Below, piece by piece: positions 55,201-63,904 of a stretch of 64,000 nucleotides of DNA. The notes beneath the pieces are model-generated. The model made no database searches and was not told the DNA's origin. It saw only the letters and a list, made by a program, of their open reading frames with translations. Where the stretch lies: contig NZ_JBPAOH010000016.1 of the NCBI RefSeq assembly GCF_050875635.1, positions 20,177 to 84,176 on the forward strand, given 5' to 3'. Source of the DNA: Hassallia sp050875635. GTDB taxonomy: Bacteria > Cyanobacteriota > Cyanobacteriia > Cyanobacteriales > Nostocaceae. The translations under genes and the position numbers were made by a program. How positions within the stretch are numbered: position 1 is the stretch's first letter; each line of letters begins with the position of its first letter.

Positions 55201-56198
55201 GGTGTAGTATCTGCAAAATCTGCCGTATCAAAAGCAGGATTTCCGCGTTGAGTGAGATTTGCACCACCTTGCAATATCGCCTGCTGCGAACCGCCCTCAC
55301 TCGTAGGAATAAAGTTAGTATTAAGATTGGGATTTAGTAACAATTGGCGAATCGCATTATCGTAGCTGTCACCATCTACAGGGTCTGCATTCTGATCGCC
55401 CATAATAACAAAACTCGACCCTTGATTAATACCGCCTCTTTTTCCGGTATCATCATAGATATAATCGCCCTTCCCAGGTGTGATATAATCTGCCCAAAAG
55501 CGGATTTCATCATGATTGCGTTTGCCGTTACGGTCTTCTGCACCATCGAAAGTCGGGGGTGTGGGATGACTAACTAAAGCGTGAATCGTCTGTCCATTCA
55601 GTATGATGGGAACATCCCAATGGCTTTTAGAAGAAAGTCGTAAAACAGCTTGTTCTTCTGACGAGTACCAAGGAATTCCCGAACCAGGAGTGCTAATTGT
55701 CGATAATAACGAATCCGGCATATCTTTCCACAAAAAATTCTGGAAAGTTCGCACATTCGCAGTATCGATAGGATACTTCGACAGTAACAACATCCCATAC
55801 TGACCGGGGAAATTGCCAAATCCGAAAGCATCATTACCGTATCCCACTTCTGCCGGATTCGTAACCACTTTCCCATCATTATCTAAATCAAATCCGGAAG
55901 CGATACCCGTATTCGACGGAGCAATGTAGACATAAGGATATTCTACCGGAGTTGCGCCATTTTGACTTTTTGCAAGGTAATTTTGCTGAAATAATTCGAC
56001 AGCTTTCAGCGGATCTTCTGCAAAGTAATCAAACTCGTTAATTAACTGTACATCTGCATTAGTGCGCTGAATAATTTCCGCAACCGATTTCGCTTGTGCG
56101 TTATTTAGAGTAGATAAATCAGCGATTAACTCACCTTCAGCATTGCGGTTCAAGGATGCATTAAACTGGGAAAAACGGATTGTATTCGTAGTTACCAT
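52254..56198 (-). CDS. RTX-tailed nuclease/phosphatase-phytase fusion
   Basis: 1314 residues. (1) Endonuclease/exonuclease/phosphatase-like domain, about 1-395 (RFSQFNASLNRNAEGELIAD; VIMGDQNADPVDGDSYDNAI; SSDHRQVWVDL). (2) Esterase-like phytase domain, about 400-760 (VGGLSGVTYDAVNKRFYAIS; LDPEGIALTKNNTVFISSEG). (3) Beta-propeller phytase domain, about 765-1130 (ADADDPAIYVNSTDSEKSLI; FKLGGESIDIAVASDRNNDK). (4) RTX-like calcium-binding repeats (NDDTIYDLGGNNTIYAREGN) at the C terminus. No signal peptide; the RTX end indicates type I secretion. It should release phosphate from extracellular nucleic acids and organic phosphates. A dispersed repeat is inserted in frame near the C terminus (SVPASPVGDATRTGCRRH). 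Confidence 0.88.
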   Translation of the reverse strand: MVTTNTIRFSQFNASLNRNAEGELIADLSTLNNAQAKSVAEIIQRTNADVQLINEFDYFAEDPLKAVELFQQNYLAKSQNGATPVEYPYVYIAPSNTGIASGFDLDNDGKVVTNPAEVGYGNDAFGFGNFPGQYGMLLLSKYPIDTANVRTFQNFLWKDMPDSLLSTISTPGSGIPWYSSEEQAVLRLSSKSHWDVPIILNGQTIHALVSHPTPPTFDGAEDRNGKRNHDEIRFWADYITPGKGDYIYDDTGKRGGINQGSSFVIMGDQNADPVDGDSYDNAIRQLLLNPNLNTNFIPTSEGGSQQAILQGGANLTQRGNPAFDTADFADTTPGNLRTDYVLPSTDLQIENSGVFWSLNTDPMFSLVGTFDPKLPGGFPSSDHRQVWVDLQLGATEAGKTVSSVGYEGEKIFPTGFIPSGVAGEVNGVETPVGGLSGVTYDAVNKRFYAISDDRSQIAPARFYTFSADSTEVNFTNVTTLKDGNNKFFLLNSLDPEGIALTKNNTVFISSEGEVNLSAGRVTNPFINEFSLSTGQQIRSLPIPKKFLPVVNDTNNNGVVDAGDTQVSGVRNNLAFESLTIAPNQKTLYTATESALFQDGAIASLTNGSRSRILQYNLVSGQPEKEYLYNVDAIATTPNPTTSSADNGLVDLLAIDNRGTLLALERSFSAGVGNTIKIYEVSLQGATDISFVDSLNSLSSEEVAAIKPVEKRLLLNLNSLNLPNGTDNIEGITFGPVLPDGRQSIVLVSDNNFSQSQFTQVLTLGADLIPTATPTVETRPDLFNDPNLPFSQRADADDPAIYVNSTDSEKSLILTAVKNAGLRVYDLSGNLVQEVNPGNIRYNNIDLQYGFKLGGESIDIAVASDRNNDKLAIFKINPNNPGEYLEDITDSSIGTLFQDLPFEPPYSPSTRSAYGLALYRSPVTDDYYVFANRRATGDVAQFKLIDQGNGKIGAERVREFTLPSPTTPGRSPQTEGTVVDQELGFLYIAQEDVGIWKFQAEPNGGTTGTLIDRVRFEGGTNLTDDAEGLTIYYGKDGTGYLLASSQGDSTFAAYTREGNNDFLGRFAVGNNGSIDSVQQSDGADVINVPLGANFPFGLFVTQDGDNLPAKLVDGENVKTNFKLVPWENIVNALPNALTIDTTSYNPRNPSNLVGIQGSVVNDTLYGTDNDDTIYDLGGNNTIYAREGNNTIYADTSNNTTYASAVNDIINAGKGNNIIYAGEGNNTITSSGIDTIFTLNGSVPASPVGDATRTGCRRHRFILGEDAGEATIIKFDEGDRITLTGGLTFNNLNISQNGNDTFISAGTDLLGILLTM
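52428..52480. repeat. Dispersed repeat within the 52254 gene
   Basis: GATGCCTACGGCAACCCGTT then AGCGTCTCCGACAGGAGAAG then CGGGAACGC, about 250 bases from a copy in the PepSY gene. It adds about 18 residues to the encoded protein in frame. Confidence 0.8.
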
Positions 56199-56232
56199 AT
56201 ATTTATTCTGGGGTAAGAGAGGATTTTTTCAT

Positions 56233-56331
56233 CGAACCGCAGAATACGCAGAGAACACAGAGAATAACTTACGCCAAAACTCTCCCAAACCCTCTTTACT
56301 TCGTGTCCTTCGCGTCTTTGCGGTTCGTTTC
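56233..56331. repeat. Dispersed repeat with CGAACCGCA/TGCGGTTCG ends
   Basis: Begins CGAACCGCAGAATACGCAGA and ends TTCGCGTCTTTGCGGTTCG. The ends are inverted repeats of each other. It fills the gap between two minus-strand genes; a partial copy lies near 14785. It may be a small non-autonomous mobile element. Confidence 0.6.
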
Positions 56332-56339
56332 TCCAATAT

Positions 56340-59156
56340 CTAAACAATACTGACAGTATTCAATTGCACATACTTCAATGTCGCAAGCAAATCACTACCC
56401 GCGCTAATCAAAGTATCATTACCACTAACACTAACCGTAAAATTACTGTTTGACAAACCGCTACCGCGAGTAATCTGGTCATTGGAGGAGAAACCGAAAA
56501 TGGTAACTGCACCGACACCTGCATCGAGGATAAAGCGGTTCATTCCACTACCCACATAAGCTATATCATTACCCGTTCCCGCAGATATAATGTTATTACC
56601 TTCACCACCATAAATCAAATCATCACCTGCACCTGTAGATATAGTGTCATCACCCGCACCTGCATATATAATGTCATTACCAGTTTTTGTAACAACCCGG
56701 TTTTTCCCTTCACCAGCGTAAACAGAGTTATTACCATTACCCAAAAAGAAGATACCATTCCCTGCACCACCGTAAGCAACATCATTTCCAGCTTTAGCCA
56801 GAAAGACATTATTACCTTCGCTACCGTAAAGAATATTGTTACCCTCACCACCATCTAAGAAATCGTCAGATGAAGTACCGTTAATGGTATCATCTTCATT
56901 ACCACCATTAAGACGCGATGTTGGTAAGCTCAGTCCAGCAAGACCGACACGCGGATCTAAATTAAGTGGTTTGTCTAGCTGTAGTTGAATGATTTCGTTG
57001 TTATCAATTGCTGGTGGTCTTCCGACAGAGAAGGGATAATTATTATCATTCGCAACTAAGATGGTATTTTCATCGAGTACCAAGACATTTTCGATGGTTT
57101 GGAAGGGAAATTTAAAGCTGGTGCTACCATCTTGATTCAAGTCATTCGGATCTTGAATGTTCAACAAGTCAGCAACTTCTTCTTTTGCTACAAACCCATT
57201 TGCATCTTTCTGGGAGAAGTCAACTTTAAAGATTTTCTTGAATTTAGCGGTGTTACCTTGTCCGTTATCACGCTCAATCACCAAATACTCATTATCGTTG
57301 ATAACGGTCATGTCGCCGATCGCATTGGCGGTATCTTCCAGTTTATAATATCCAACCAAACCTTGAAATTGTTGACTTGCGATATCAAATTCATGAATTC
57401 GCAGCGCATTTGCCGGATCGCCGACAACAGAACCCTCTAATAAAGGATATAATTTGGTTTTGTCGGGATTAATTGCCATACCCTCAAAACCTCTGGAAGC
57501 AGCTAGGTTAGAGACAGCATTACCAGCAAGCACATCAGGATTGTTAGGCGATCGCACAAAATCCCCAGCAATTTGATCTCTAACTTTATCTCCGGTTCCG
57601 GGGAAGTCGGTAAAATAGCCATCGACACCTAACTTAATAAACTGCTGAAACTCCAGTTCCGGATTGCCTTGATAATCTGCTGCTAAGAAGACATTTTCGT
57701 TACGGAAGGTGTACGGATGTACTAATAAACCTGCGTTATGAGCATCTGTAATTAAAGATGTTGGTGGTAAAGTCGTTTTATCGGCATCGTTAACTGCACC
57801 ATCACCATTAATATCATCCGCTAAACCATCACCATCAGCATCAGTTCCCTTCACCGAAACAATCATCCGCTTCCAGGGACCAATACCATCAGCATAAGTT
57901 GCAACTTCCTGCAAACCTTCGGGAGTCCGCAAATCGCCATAGGTGCGAGAATCGCCATTCACGACAAAATCATAAGGCTGCTTCTCAATTAGTGTACCAT
58001 CTAAAGCAACATCGGTTGCATCTAATAATTGTACCAGGGGTACATCAATGAGTTGGTTAAGTTCTTTGAGATTTCCAACTTCAAACGATTGAATGAAAAC
58101 TCGACTTGGATCGGTGAAGTCATTTTTATTCAGGATATCAACTAATGGTTCTTCCAAAGAAAGTCCGACAGAATCATGATAAGTCGGATGTTTGGTTTCT
58201 GGATAGATACCGATTTTCTTACCTGTGTCTGTTTCAACTTGCTTAACAAAATCGATGATTTCCTGAAGAGTGGGAACTTCAAATTGCCCGTTGTAAGATT
58301 GATCGCGAAAGTCAAGACGCTCTTTTGCTCGTAGAGTTTTAATTTCTGCTAAAGTGAAGTCGTCAGCAAACCAACCAGTTTCGGCAACACCATCGATAAT
58401 TTTAGTTGTGAAGCGATCGCTAAATTCTGAGCGAGTTGCCACATCGGTGGTATCTTTAATATTGACTTCATGACGAGCAATTAATACGCCGTCTTTAGTT
58501 GATACCAAATCTGGTTCAATAAAATCAGCCCCTCGCTCGATCGCTAATTTGTAGGAAGCGAGAGTATGTTCTGGGCGATCGCCACTTGCACCGCGATGAC
58601 CGATGACAATTGGTGCTTTTCCGTTCAAAGTGTTGAGTTGAGCAAAGTTAGGCGTAGAAATAGGCGCATCTAACAATTTACCTGTAGCATCAAAGTGCAA
58701 CAGATAAGGTCCAAACTCATCTCCAATCCAGATTGTACCATCTTTCGCCAAATCAAAAGATTCAATATCAAAATCTGCACCAGTAAGTAAGCGTTCTGTC
58801 GTATTTTCGTTAACAATCTTAAAATCAGCTTTCTTATCCGGGTCAGCTAACTGAATGAAGTTCAAAACATTAACGCTACCGTCACCTGCTTCTATACCTC
58901 GAAAGTTCGGGTCAACGCGATAGATTCTTAAAAGGAAATCAGAACTGTTTGTTTTAGCACCATACCCATTATCAGGCATAAACCAGAAGGTATTTTTGTC
59001 AGCAAACTGAACTGCGCTAAAGCCTTGAATCGGTTGTCCGCGAAAGGGAATGGTGCGTCCGTTGGTATCACCTGTAATAGTACTACCCGATGGGAGATTA
59101 TCAGCAAATGTATCGGCTGGTAACGTAGCAAAGCCTTTAAGTGTTACGTTTGACAT
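56340..59156 (-). CDS. RTX-tailed glycerophosphodiesterase nested in a phytase-like domain
   Basis: About 938 residues from ATG 59156; a TTG 39 bases upstream is the only other start. The esterase-like phytase domain is split: its first half is about 1-175 (PIQGFSAVQFADKNTFWFMP; GDEFGPYLLHFDATGKL), its second about 555-780 (RGFEGMAINPDKTKLYPLLE; LGYYKL-like end). Between them lies a complete GDPD domain (about 180-530): VIGHRGASGDRPEHTLASYK, GADFIEPDLVSTKDGVLIAR. RTX repeats follow (GGEGNNILYGSEGNNVF; GAGDDTISTGAGDDLIYGGE). No signal peptide, so type I secretion is likely. It should break down glycerophosphodiesters outside the cell. Confidence 0.9.
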   Translation of the reverse strand: MSNVTLKGFATLPADTFADNLPSGSTITGDTNGRTIPFRGQPIQGFSAVQFADKNTFWFMPDNGYGAKTNSSDFLLRIYRVDPNFRGIEAGDGSVNVLNFIQLADPDKKADFKIVNENTTERLLTGADFDIESFDLAKDGTIWIGDEFGPYLLHFDATGKLLDAPISTPNFAQLNTLNGKAPIVIGHRGASGDRPEHTLASYKLAIERGADFIEPDLVSTKDGVLIARHEVNIKDTTDVATRSEFSDRFTTKIIDGVAETGWFADDFTLAEIKTLRAKERLDFRDQSYNGQFEVPTLQEIIDFVKQVETDTGKKIGIYPETKHPTYHDSVGLSLEEPLVDILNKNDFTDPSRVFIQSFEVGNLKELNQLIDVPLVQLLDATDVALDGTLIEKQPYDFVVNGDSRTYGDLRTPEGLQEVATYADGIGPWKRMIVSVKGTDADGDGLADDINGDGAVNDADKTTLPPTSLITDAHNAGLLVHPYTFRNENVFLAADYQGNPELEFQQFIKLGVDGYFTDFPGTGDKVRDQIAGDFVRSPNNPDVLAGNAVSNLAASRGFEGMAINPDKTKLYPLLEGSVVGDPANALRIHEFDIASQQFQGLVGYYKLEDTANAIGDMTVINDNEYLVIERDNGQGNTAKFKKIFKVDFSQKDANGFVAKEEVADLLNIQDPNDLNQDGSTSFKFPFQTIENVLVLDENTILVANDNNYPFSVGRPPAIDNNEIIQLQLDKPLNLDPRVGLAGLSLPTSRLNGGNEDDTINGTSSDDFLDGGEGNNILYGSEGNNVFLAKAGNDVAYGGAGNGIFFLGNGNNSVYAGEGKNRVVTKTGNDIIYAGAGDDTISTGAGDDLIYGGEGNNIISAGTGNDIAYVGSGMNRFILDAGVGAVTIFGFSSNDQITRGSGLSNSNFTVSVSGNDTLISAGSDLLATLKYVQLNTVSIV

Positions 59157-59756
59157 ATGTTTTTTGCCTGGTTTTGTGGTAATAATATTTGCCAAAAATA
59201 TGAATTCTTACTCTTGCATTCTTCTCTGCGATGTGGTTCATCTAAGTTAAAAATAGCTGTAAAAAATTAAGCTCGAACTAGCTTTTTTGAACCTATAAAG
59301 TGATAAAATACACCCTTACTCAAAGCGTGGAACTTTGAAATAAGCTTTCATTACGCTTGTTTCAAAGTTCTCACACGTAGGTTAAGAGAAAGAAATGTTT
59401 TGATTAAAAGCAGTATTTTTTCTAAATAGGGATGTACGTAACTAGGGCGATCGCTTCTGTTTAAATACTGAGATTTTTTTCTGAAGAAATGTATTAGCTG
59501 TCGAACGGTTTAGCTGTTTTGTCGCCCCCTCAAGGATATACAATTTGTTTGATTCGGGATGAAAGGGGTGTAGGGGGCTTTCTTGTTCCCCACACCCCAC
59601 ACCCCACACCCCACACCCACACCCTACCCCCTCTTGTTCCCCACACCCTACACCCCACAACGCCACTTGCTTTATGCCGGGAAACCCGTCCACCGCAGTG
59701 GCTCCCCCACACCCTGAATTATGGTACAGACCAGCACACATAGAGACTTTCCTACT
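59157..59756. promoter_or_regulatory. Divergent promoter region with inverted repeat and tandem repeats
   Basis: Lies between the divergent GDPD and SMP-30-like genes. CGTGGAACTTTGAAA (59326-59340) pairs imperfectly with TTTCAAAGTTCTCACACG (59360-59377). CTTAATTT and TTTAACTT (minus strand, about 59249-59275) resemble single cyanobacterial Pho-box units but are not properly spaced. CCCCACACCCTACACC-type tandem repeats fill about 59580-59660. Confidence 0.5.
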
Positions 59757-60785
59757 ATGGGAAAAATCACTTCGTTCATATTCATCTGTGCAAAGCTACT
59801 GCTACTGACCTCTTGTAGTTCTACTAAGTTAAATGTGTCATCGAACCTAGCTCATGCAGCAAGCGTGACCGCAGATGCATCTGGTGCAGCTAAGTCTAAT
59901 AGAACACTGCCACCAGCAGATGTTATTAAGCCAATAGAGGTTTTGAGAAGCCAAAATTACTCTGAAGGAGTTGTCTTTGACCGTGAAGGCAACCTCTACT
60001 TCTCTCAAACCAGAGCCGGAACCATTACCGTTTTACCTCCTAATGGCACTCCTCGACTTTGGGCTGAACTTGAAGGCGCTAACGGACACAAGATTATGTC
60101 TGGAGATATTCATATTGTCGCAGCCACAAACTCGGTTGTGAAACTAGATGCCAATGGTCAGATTCTAAAAGTGGTTGCAAGCGAATTTAACGGCAAGCCT
60201 CTAGAGTATGCCAACGACATCACCCTTGATAAGCAAGGAGGATTTTACTTTACTGACTCCGGTAGCAGACAGACCCCGACTGGCGCGGTTTACTACGTGT
60301 CTCCAACAGAGAAAATCAGCCAGGTTGCTAACGGGTTAGCCTTTGCCAATGGGATTGTCCTTACCCCAGATGGCAAGCGCCTCTTTGTTGCCGAGAGCTA
60401 TAAAAATCGAATTTTAGAGTACAAGGTGCTGTCACCAGAAAAGGTAGAATTTCAGAAAGTGTTTGCTGAACTGCCTGTCAAACAGGGAGAACAAATCGAC
60501 AATCAGCCTGATGGGATGTGCCTAGACGCACAGGGAAATCTTTACGTGGCTCACTTTGGCATGGGTCAAGTGCAAGTCCTCAATCCTAAGGGGCAACTGA
60601 TCCGTCGATATTCCAGCGGCAACCTCACTTCCAGCAACTGTGCCTTTGGCGGTCCAGGTCTGAAGCAGCTGTTCGTTACTGGTGCCTTGCAAATGGAAGA
60701 TGGTGAGGGAGCAATCTTCCGCTTAGACTTGGGCGTGCGTGGGTTAGACATTCGCCCCAGAAGTCAAGGTACTACTTCTACATAA
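59757..60785 (+). CDS. SMP-30/gluconolactonase-like lipoprotein
   Basis: About 342 residues from ATG 59757. The signal peptide ends in a lipobox (LLLLTSCSS, Cys20), so a lipid-anchored protein. The rest is a six-bladed beta-propeller of the SMP-30/gluconolactonase/LRE type: NYSEGVVFDREGNLYFSQTR, EYANDITLDKQGGFYFTDSG, GLAFANGIVLTPDGKRLFVA, DNQPDGMCLDAQGNLYVAHF. These hold the metal-binding Glu, Asn and Asp of the family. Likely a lactonase or related hydrolase; substrate unknown. Its place beside phosphate genes may be incidental. Confidence 0.85.
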   Translation: MGKITSFIFICAKLLLLTSCSSTKLNVSSNLAHAASVTADASGAAKSNRTLPPADVIKPIEVLRSQNYSEGVVFDREGNLYFSQTRAGTITVLPPNGTPRLWAELEGANGHKIMSGDIHIVAATNSVVKLDANGQILKVVASEFNGKPLEYANDITLDKQGGFYFTDSGSRQTPTGAVYYVSPTEKISQVANGLAFANGIVLTPDGKRLFVAESYKNRILEYKVLSPEKVEFQKVFAELPVKQGEQIDNQPDGMCLDAQGNLYVAHFGMGQVQVLNPKGQLIRRYSSGNLTSSNCAFGGPGLKQLFVTGALQMEDGEGAIFRLDLGVRGLDIRPRSQGTTST

Positions 60786-60914
60786 CACAAACATTAAAAA
60801 ATGGGAAGGCTAGACAAAAATCATCGGTCAACCTGCTCTTAGGTCAGATTCAACTGTTTTTTAGTTCCGTCAAACTCACGTTTAATTAAGCACACACTCC
60901 TTCCTGACTACAAG

Positions 60915-61694
60915 CTAACCGAAACGTCCAGAAACGTAATCGCGGGTACGCTCATCAAGAGCGCTACCAAAGATTTGACTGGTGACTCCAAATTCTACCA
61001 TTTGACCGATGCGACTTTCATCGGTGTTGAAGAAAGCTGTAAAATCAGAAACACGAGCAGCTTGCTGCATGTTGTGAGTGACAATTGCAATTGTCAACTC
61101 ACCCTTCAAACTATCGATGAGTTCTTCAATTTTCATAGTAGCGATTGGATCTAAAGCCGAACAAGGTTCATCCATCAAAAGAACTTTTGGCTTGACAGCT
61201 AAAGCACGAGCGATGCAAAGTCGCTGTTGTTGTCCTCCCGAAAGTCCCAAAGCTGATTTATGCAGCTTATTTTTCACTTCATCCCACAAAGCAGCATTTT
61301 TGATCGCATTTTCGACAATTTCATCTAACTGAGCTTTGGAATTCAATCCAGCTATTCTCAATCCATATGCAACATTATCGTAAATACTCATCGGAAAAAG
61401 ATTCGGCTTTTGAAACACCATTCCAATTTGTCGGCGTAATTTATTTAAATTAACGCGACGCTCATAAATATTCTGACCGTAAAATTCTACTTGACCTTCT
61501 ACCCGCACTTGACCTTCTAATTCACTAATACGGTTGAGGGATTTAATAAAAGTCGATTTACCACAACCACTAGGACCAATAATTGCAGTTACTTTATTTT
61601 GGTGAATATCCATTGTCACTTGTTCCAAGGCTTTTGTCGTGCCGTAGAAAAAGCTAAGATTTTTGATTCTAATGGCTGGGATTAATTTACTCAT
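60915..61694 (-). CDS. pstB: Phosphate ABC transporter ATPase PstB
   Basis: About 259 residues from ATG 61694. Walker A IIGPSGCGKSTFIKSLNRIS, signature LGLSGGQQQRLCIARALAVK, Walker B VLLMDEPCSALDPIATMKIE, and the PstB-typical TIAIVTHNMQQAARVSDFTA with GQMVEFG. It powers phosphate uptake through PstA and PstC, encoded just upstream on the same strand. Confidence 0.95.
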   Translation of the reverse strand: MSKLIPAIRIKNLSFFYGTTKALEQVTMDIHQNKVTAIIGPSGCGKSTFIKSLNRISELEGQVRVEGQVEFYGQNIYERRVNLNKLRRQIGMVFQKPNLFPMSIYDNVAYGLRIAGLNSKAQLDEIVENAIKNAALWDEVKNKLHKSALGLSGGQQQRLCIARALAVKPKVLLMDEPCSALDPIATMKIEELIDSLKGELTIAIVTHNMQQAARVSDFTAFFNTDESRIGQMVEFGVTSQIFGSALDERTRDYVSGRFG

Positions 61695-61732
61695 TTTTGG
61701 CAAATATGTGAAACAAAACGTAAATAATTCTC

Positions 61733-61761
61733 GTACAGACGTTCCAATGGAACGTCTCTAC
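61733..61761. repeat. GTAGAGACGTTCCA hairpin
   Basis: GTACAGACGTTCCA pairs with TGGAACGTCTCTAC, between pstB and pstA, slightly overlapping the pstA stop. It is a very common cyanobacterial dispersed hairpin and may tune the level of pstB. Confidence 0.75.
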
Positions 61762-62633
61762 TTTTTCCGACGAATAAATATGCGAGATAAAAGACTGATA
61801 AACAATACAATACCAAGTAAAATGATAGAAGCAGTCCAAACTAATGCTGTTTTTTCTGGTGAGGGGTCGTTGTATAAGTTAAAAATTAATACCGATAAAG
61901 AAGCTGTCGGACTAGATAAACTTTCTGACCAATATTGACTAAATAAAGCAGTAAAAATTAACGGTGCTGTTTCACCAGCAGCGCGAGATACACCTAATAA
62001 AACACCAGTGGTAATACCTGGTAGTGCAGCAGCAACGACGACACGAAAAGTAGTTTGCAGACGATTACCTCCCAAGGCAGCAGAAGCGAGACGTTGGGGA
62101 ACGGGAATCAGTTTTAAGGCTTCTTCGGTGGTGAGTACGACAATCGGCAGCATAATAACAGCTAAAGCAAAACCACCAGCGATCGCACTAAATTGTTTCT
62201 GTACCAAAACTATGACACCATAAGCAAATACTCCCACAACAATCGAAGGCACGCCAGTCAAAATAGTAGTGATAAAACGAACACCACTAGCAACTTGAGA
62301 ACCTTGACCAAACTCTGATAAAAATATACCAGTCATCACTCCGCAGGGAATACTAATTAAAGAAGCGATCGCCACCATTACCAAAGTTCCGACAATCGCA
62401 TTAGCAAAGCCATTCTCAATCACTTCTTTAAAGAACATTTCCGCTTTCAATCCAGAAAGTCCTCTTGTAAGAATTTCCCAGACAACTGACAGCAAAGGAA
62501 TCAACGCCAAAATTGCCAAAGCGAATGCAATAACTGTCATTCCATAGTCAAAGAATAGCCGTTTACCTTGTAAAGGACTATATAATTCTTTTGCTAATGA
62601 TTCATTAATTTCCGATTCTTGATAGTTAGTCAT
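61758..62633 (-). CDS. pstA: Phosphate ABC transporter permease PstA
   Basis: About 291 residues from ATG 62633 (MTNYQESEINES); the longer frame runs into tandem repeats. Six membrane helices, with the permease loop LAASALGGNRLQTTFRVVVA-type segment (QRLASAALGGNRLQTTFRVV) and GVLLGVSRAAGETAPLIFTA typical of PstA. Works with PstC as the membrane channel of the Pst system. Confidence 0.94.
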   Translation of the reverse strand: MTNYQESEINESLAKELYSPLQGKRLFFDYGMTVIAFALAILALIPLLSVVWEILTRGLSGLKAEMFFKEVIENGFANAIVGTLVMVAIASLISIPCGVMTGIFLSEFGQGSQVASGVRFITTILTGVPSIVVGVFAYGVIVLVQKQFSAIAGGFALAVIMLPIVVLTTEEALKLIPVPQRLASAALGGNRLQTTFRVVVAAALPGITTGVLLGVSRAAGETAPLIFTALFSQYWSESLSSPTASLSVLIFNLYNDPSPEKTALVWTASIILLGIVLFISLLSRIFIRRKK

Positions 62634-62636
62634 AAG

Positions 62637-62773
62637 ATTTTGGGCATTGGGCATTGGGCATTGGGCAATGGGCAATGGGCATTGGGCAATGGGAATTAAA
62701 CAAGTTCTTTGAAAGTAATGCGTGTTCTAATACGATTCTTTCTATGCCCCATGCCCATTGCCCCATGCCCCAA
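62637..62773. repeat. GGGCATT and CCCCATG tandem repeats
   Basis: Runs of GGGCATTGGGCATT/GGGCAAT and CCCATGCCCATTGCCCC fill the pstC-pstA gap. Same family as at 7422. Confidence 0.85.
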
Positions 62774-62776
62774 TTT

Positions 62777-63754
62777 TTATTTTTTCTTTACACCAAGCAA
62801 CTGCACTAACATAACAGCACCAATATTCACGGCTAAAGTTAAAGCGAATAAAATCAAAGCTAAATAAGTTAAAGAGCCAATGTGCAATGCGCTTGCAGCT
62901 TCTGGGAATTCATTTGCTAATACGGCAGGAATTGAGTAACCAGGGTCGAGTAAGGAAGAACTGATAACTGAAGAGTTACCGATTACCATAGTTACAGCCA
63001 TTGTCTCACCCAAAGCTCGCCCTAAAGCCAACATCGCTGCACCGACGATTCCGGAAGCACCTGAGGGTAGCAATACTCTAAAAATTGTTTCCCAGCGTGT
63101 GGAACCCAAAGCCATAGACCCGGTTCGCAATTCACGGGGAACTACTAACAAGACATCTCGACTAATTGCCGCCATCGTGGGCAAAATCATGATAGCCAAG
63201 ATGATACCTGCTATCAACATGCTCGGACCTGAGGCTTGGGTATTAAATAGGGGTATGACTTGAAATTTCTCGTATAACCAGTCTTGCAAGGGTGTGAGGA
63301 ACGGAATTAAAACATAAATTCCCCACAATCCAATGATGACGCTGGGAATGGCAGCGATGAGTTCAACAACAAATGCTATAGGCGATCGCACCCAATCTGG
63401 CAGAAAATCTTCACTTGTAACTAAAGCTACTGCCAATCCTATCGGTACGGCGAGAAGCAAAGAAAGGGCGCTACTGATTATTGTCCCATAAATATAAGGC
63501 AAAGCACCATAAATTTCGTTGGGTACATCCCAATCTTTGCCCCAGAAAAATCCTAATCCAAATTTGGCGATCGCTGGGCGAGCTTTGTCAAAAATTACCC
63601 AACTTATCCAAAACAGCAGGGCAACTGTCAAAAAAGCAAAGCTACGAACTAGCCATATAAACCCATCATCTATAGATAAATTTTCCCCTTTTTTATTTGT
63701 AATATCAAGGTCAATATTTACTGGATTAGGAACTTCTTCAGATACATTTGCCAT
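62777..63754 (-). CDS. pstC: Phosphate ABC transporter permease PstC
   Basis: 325 residues with six membrane helices. FLTVALLFWISWVIFDKARP, VELIAAIPSVIIGLWGIYVL, GSMALGSTRWETIFRVLLPS and ALGRALGETMAVTMVIGNSS are typical of PstC. The order pstC-pstA-pstB on the minus strand is standard; pstS, expected upstream, appears disrupted (see 63850). Confidence 0.94.
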   Translation of the reverse strand: MANVSEEVPNPVNIDLDITNKKGENLSIDDGFIWLVRSFAFLTVALLFWISWVIFDKARPAIAKFGLGFFWGKDWDVPNEIYGALPYIYGTIISSALSLLLAVPIGLAVALVTSEDFLPDWVRSPIAFVVELIAAIPSVIIGLWGIYVLIPFLTPLQDWLYEKFQVIPLFNTQASGPSMLIAGIILAIMILPTMAAISRDVLLVVPRELRTGSMALGSTRWETIFRVLLPSGASGIVGAAMLALGRALGETMAVTMVIGNSSVISSSLLDPGYSIPAVLANEFPEAASALHIGSLTYLALILFALTLAVNIGAVMLVQLLGVKKK

Positions 63755-63802
63755 AGATAATTAATCTAGCTTTACGACATAAATGTTATTTTTTGACTTT
63801 TT

Positions 63803-63826
63803 CGGTAGAGGGTTTATTCTCTACCG
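63803..63826. other. Hairpin between the pstS-like remnant and pstC
   Basis: CGGTAGAG and CTCTACCG around an eight-base loop, 49 bases upstream of pstC. An intercistronic mRNA structure such as often separates highly expressed pstS from pstC. Confidence 0.5.
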
Positions 63827-63849
63827 AGGATATATCTGCAAACTACAAA

Positions 63850-63904
63850 CTATTTAACATTGCTGTTGACAGTATTAATCACTTGATTTGCGACACCACT
63901 AGTA
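63850..63904 (-). pseudogene. Probable 3' fragment of pstS
   Basis: The minus strand encodes TSGVANQVINTVNSNVK and a stop at 63850-63852, a plausible tail of the periplasmic phosphate-binding protein expected here. The frame is interrupted upstream by the end of an IS630-like element. The identity rests on gene order more than sequence. Confidence 0.4.
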
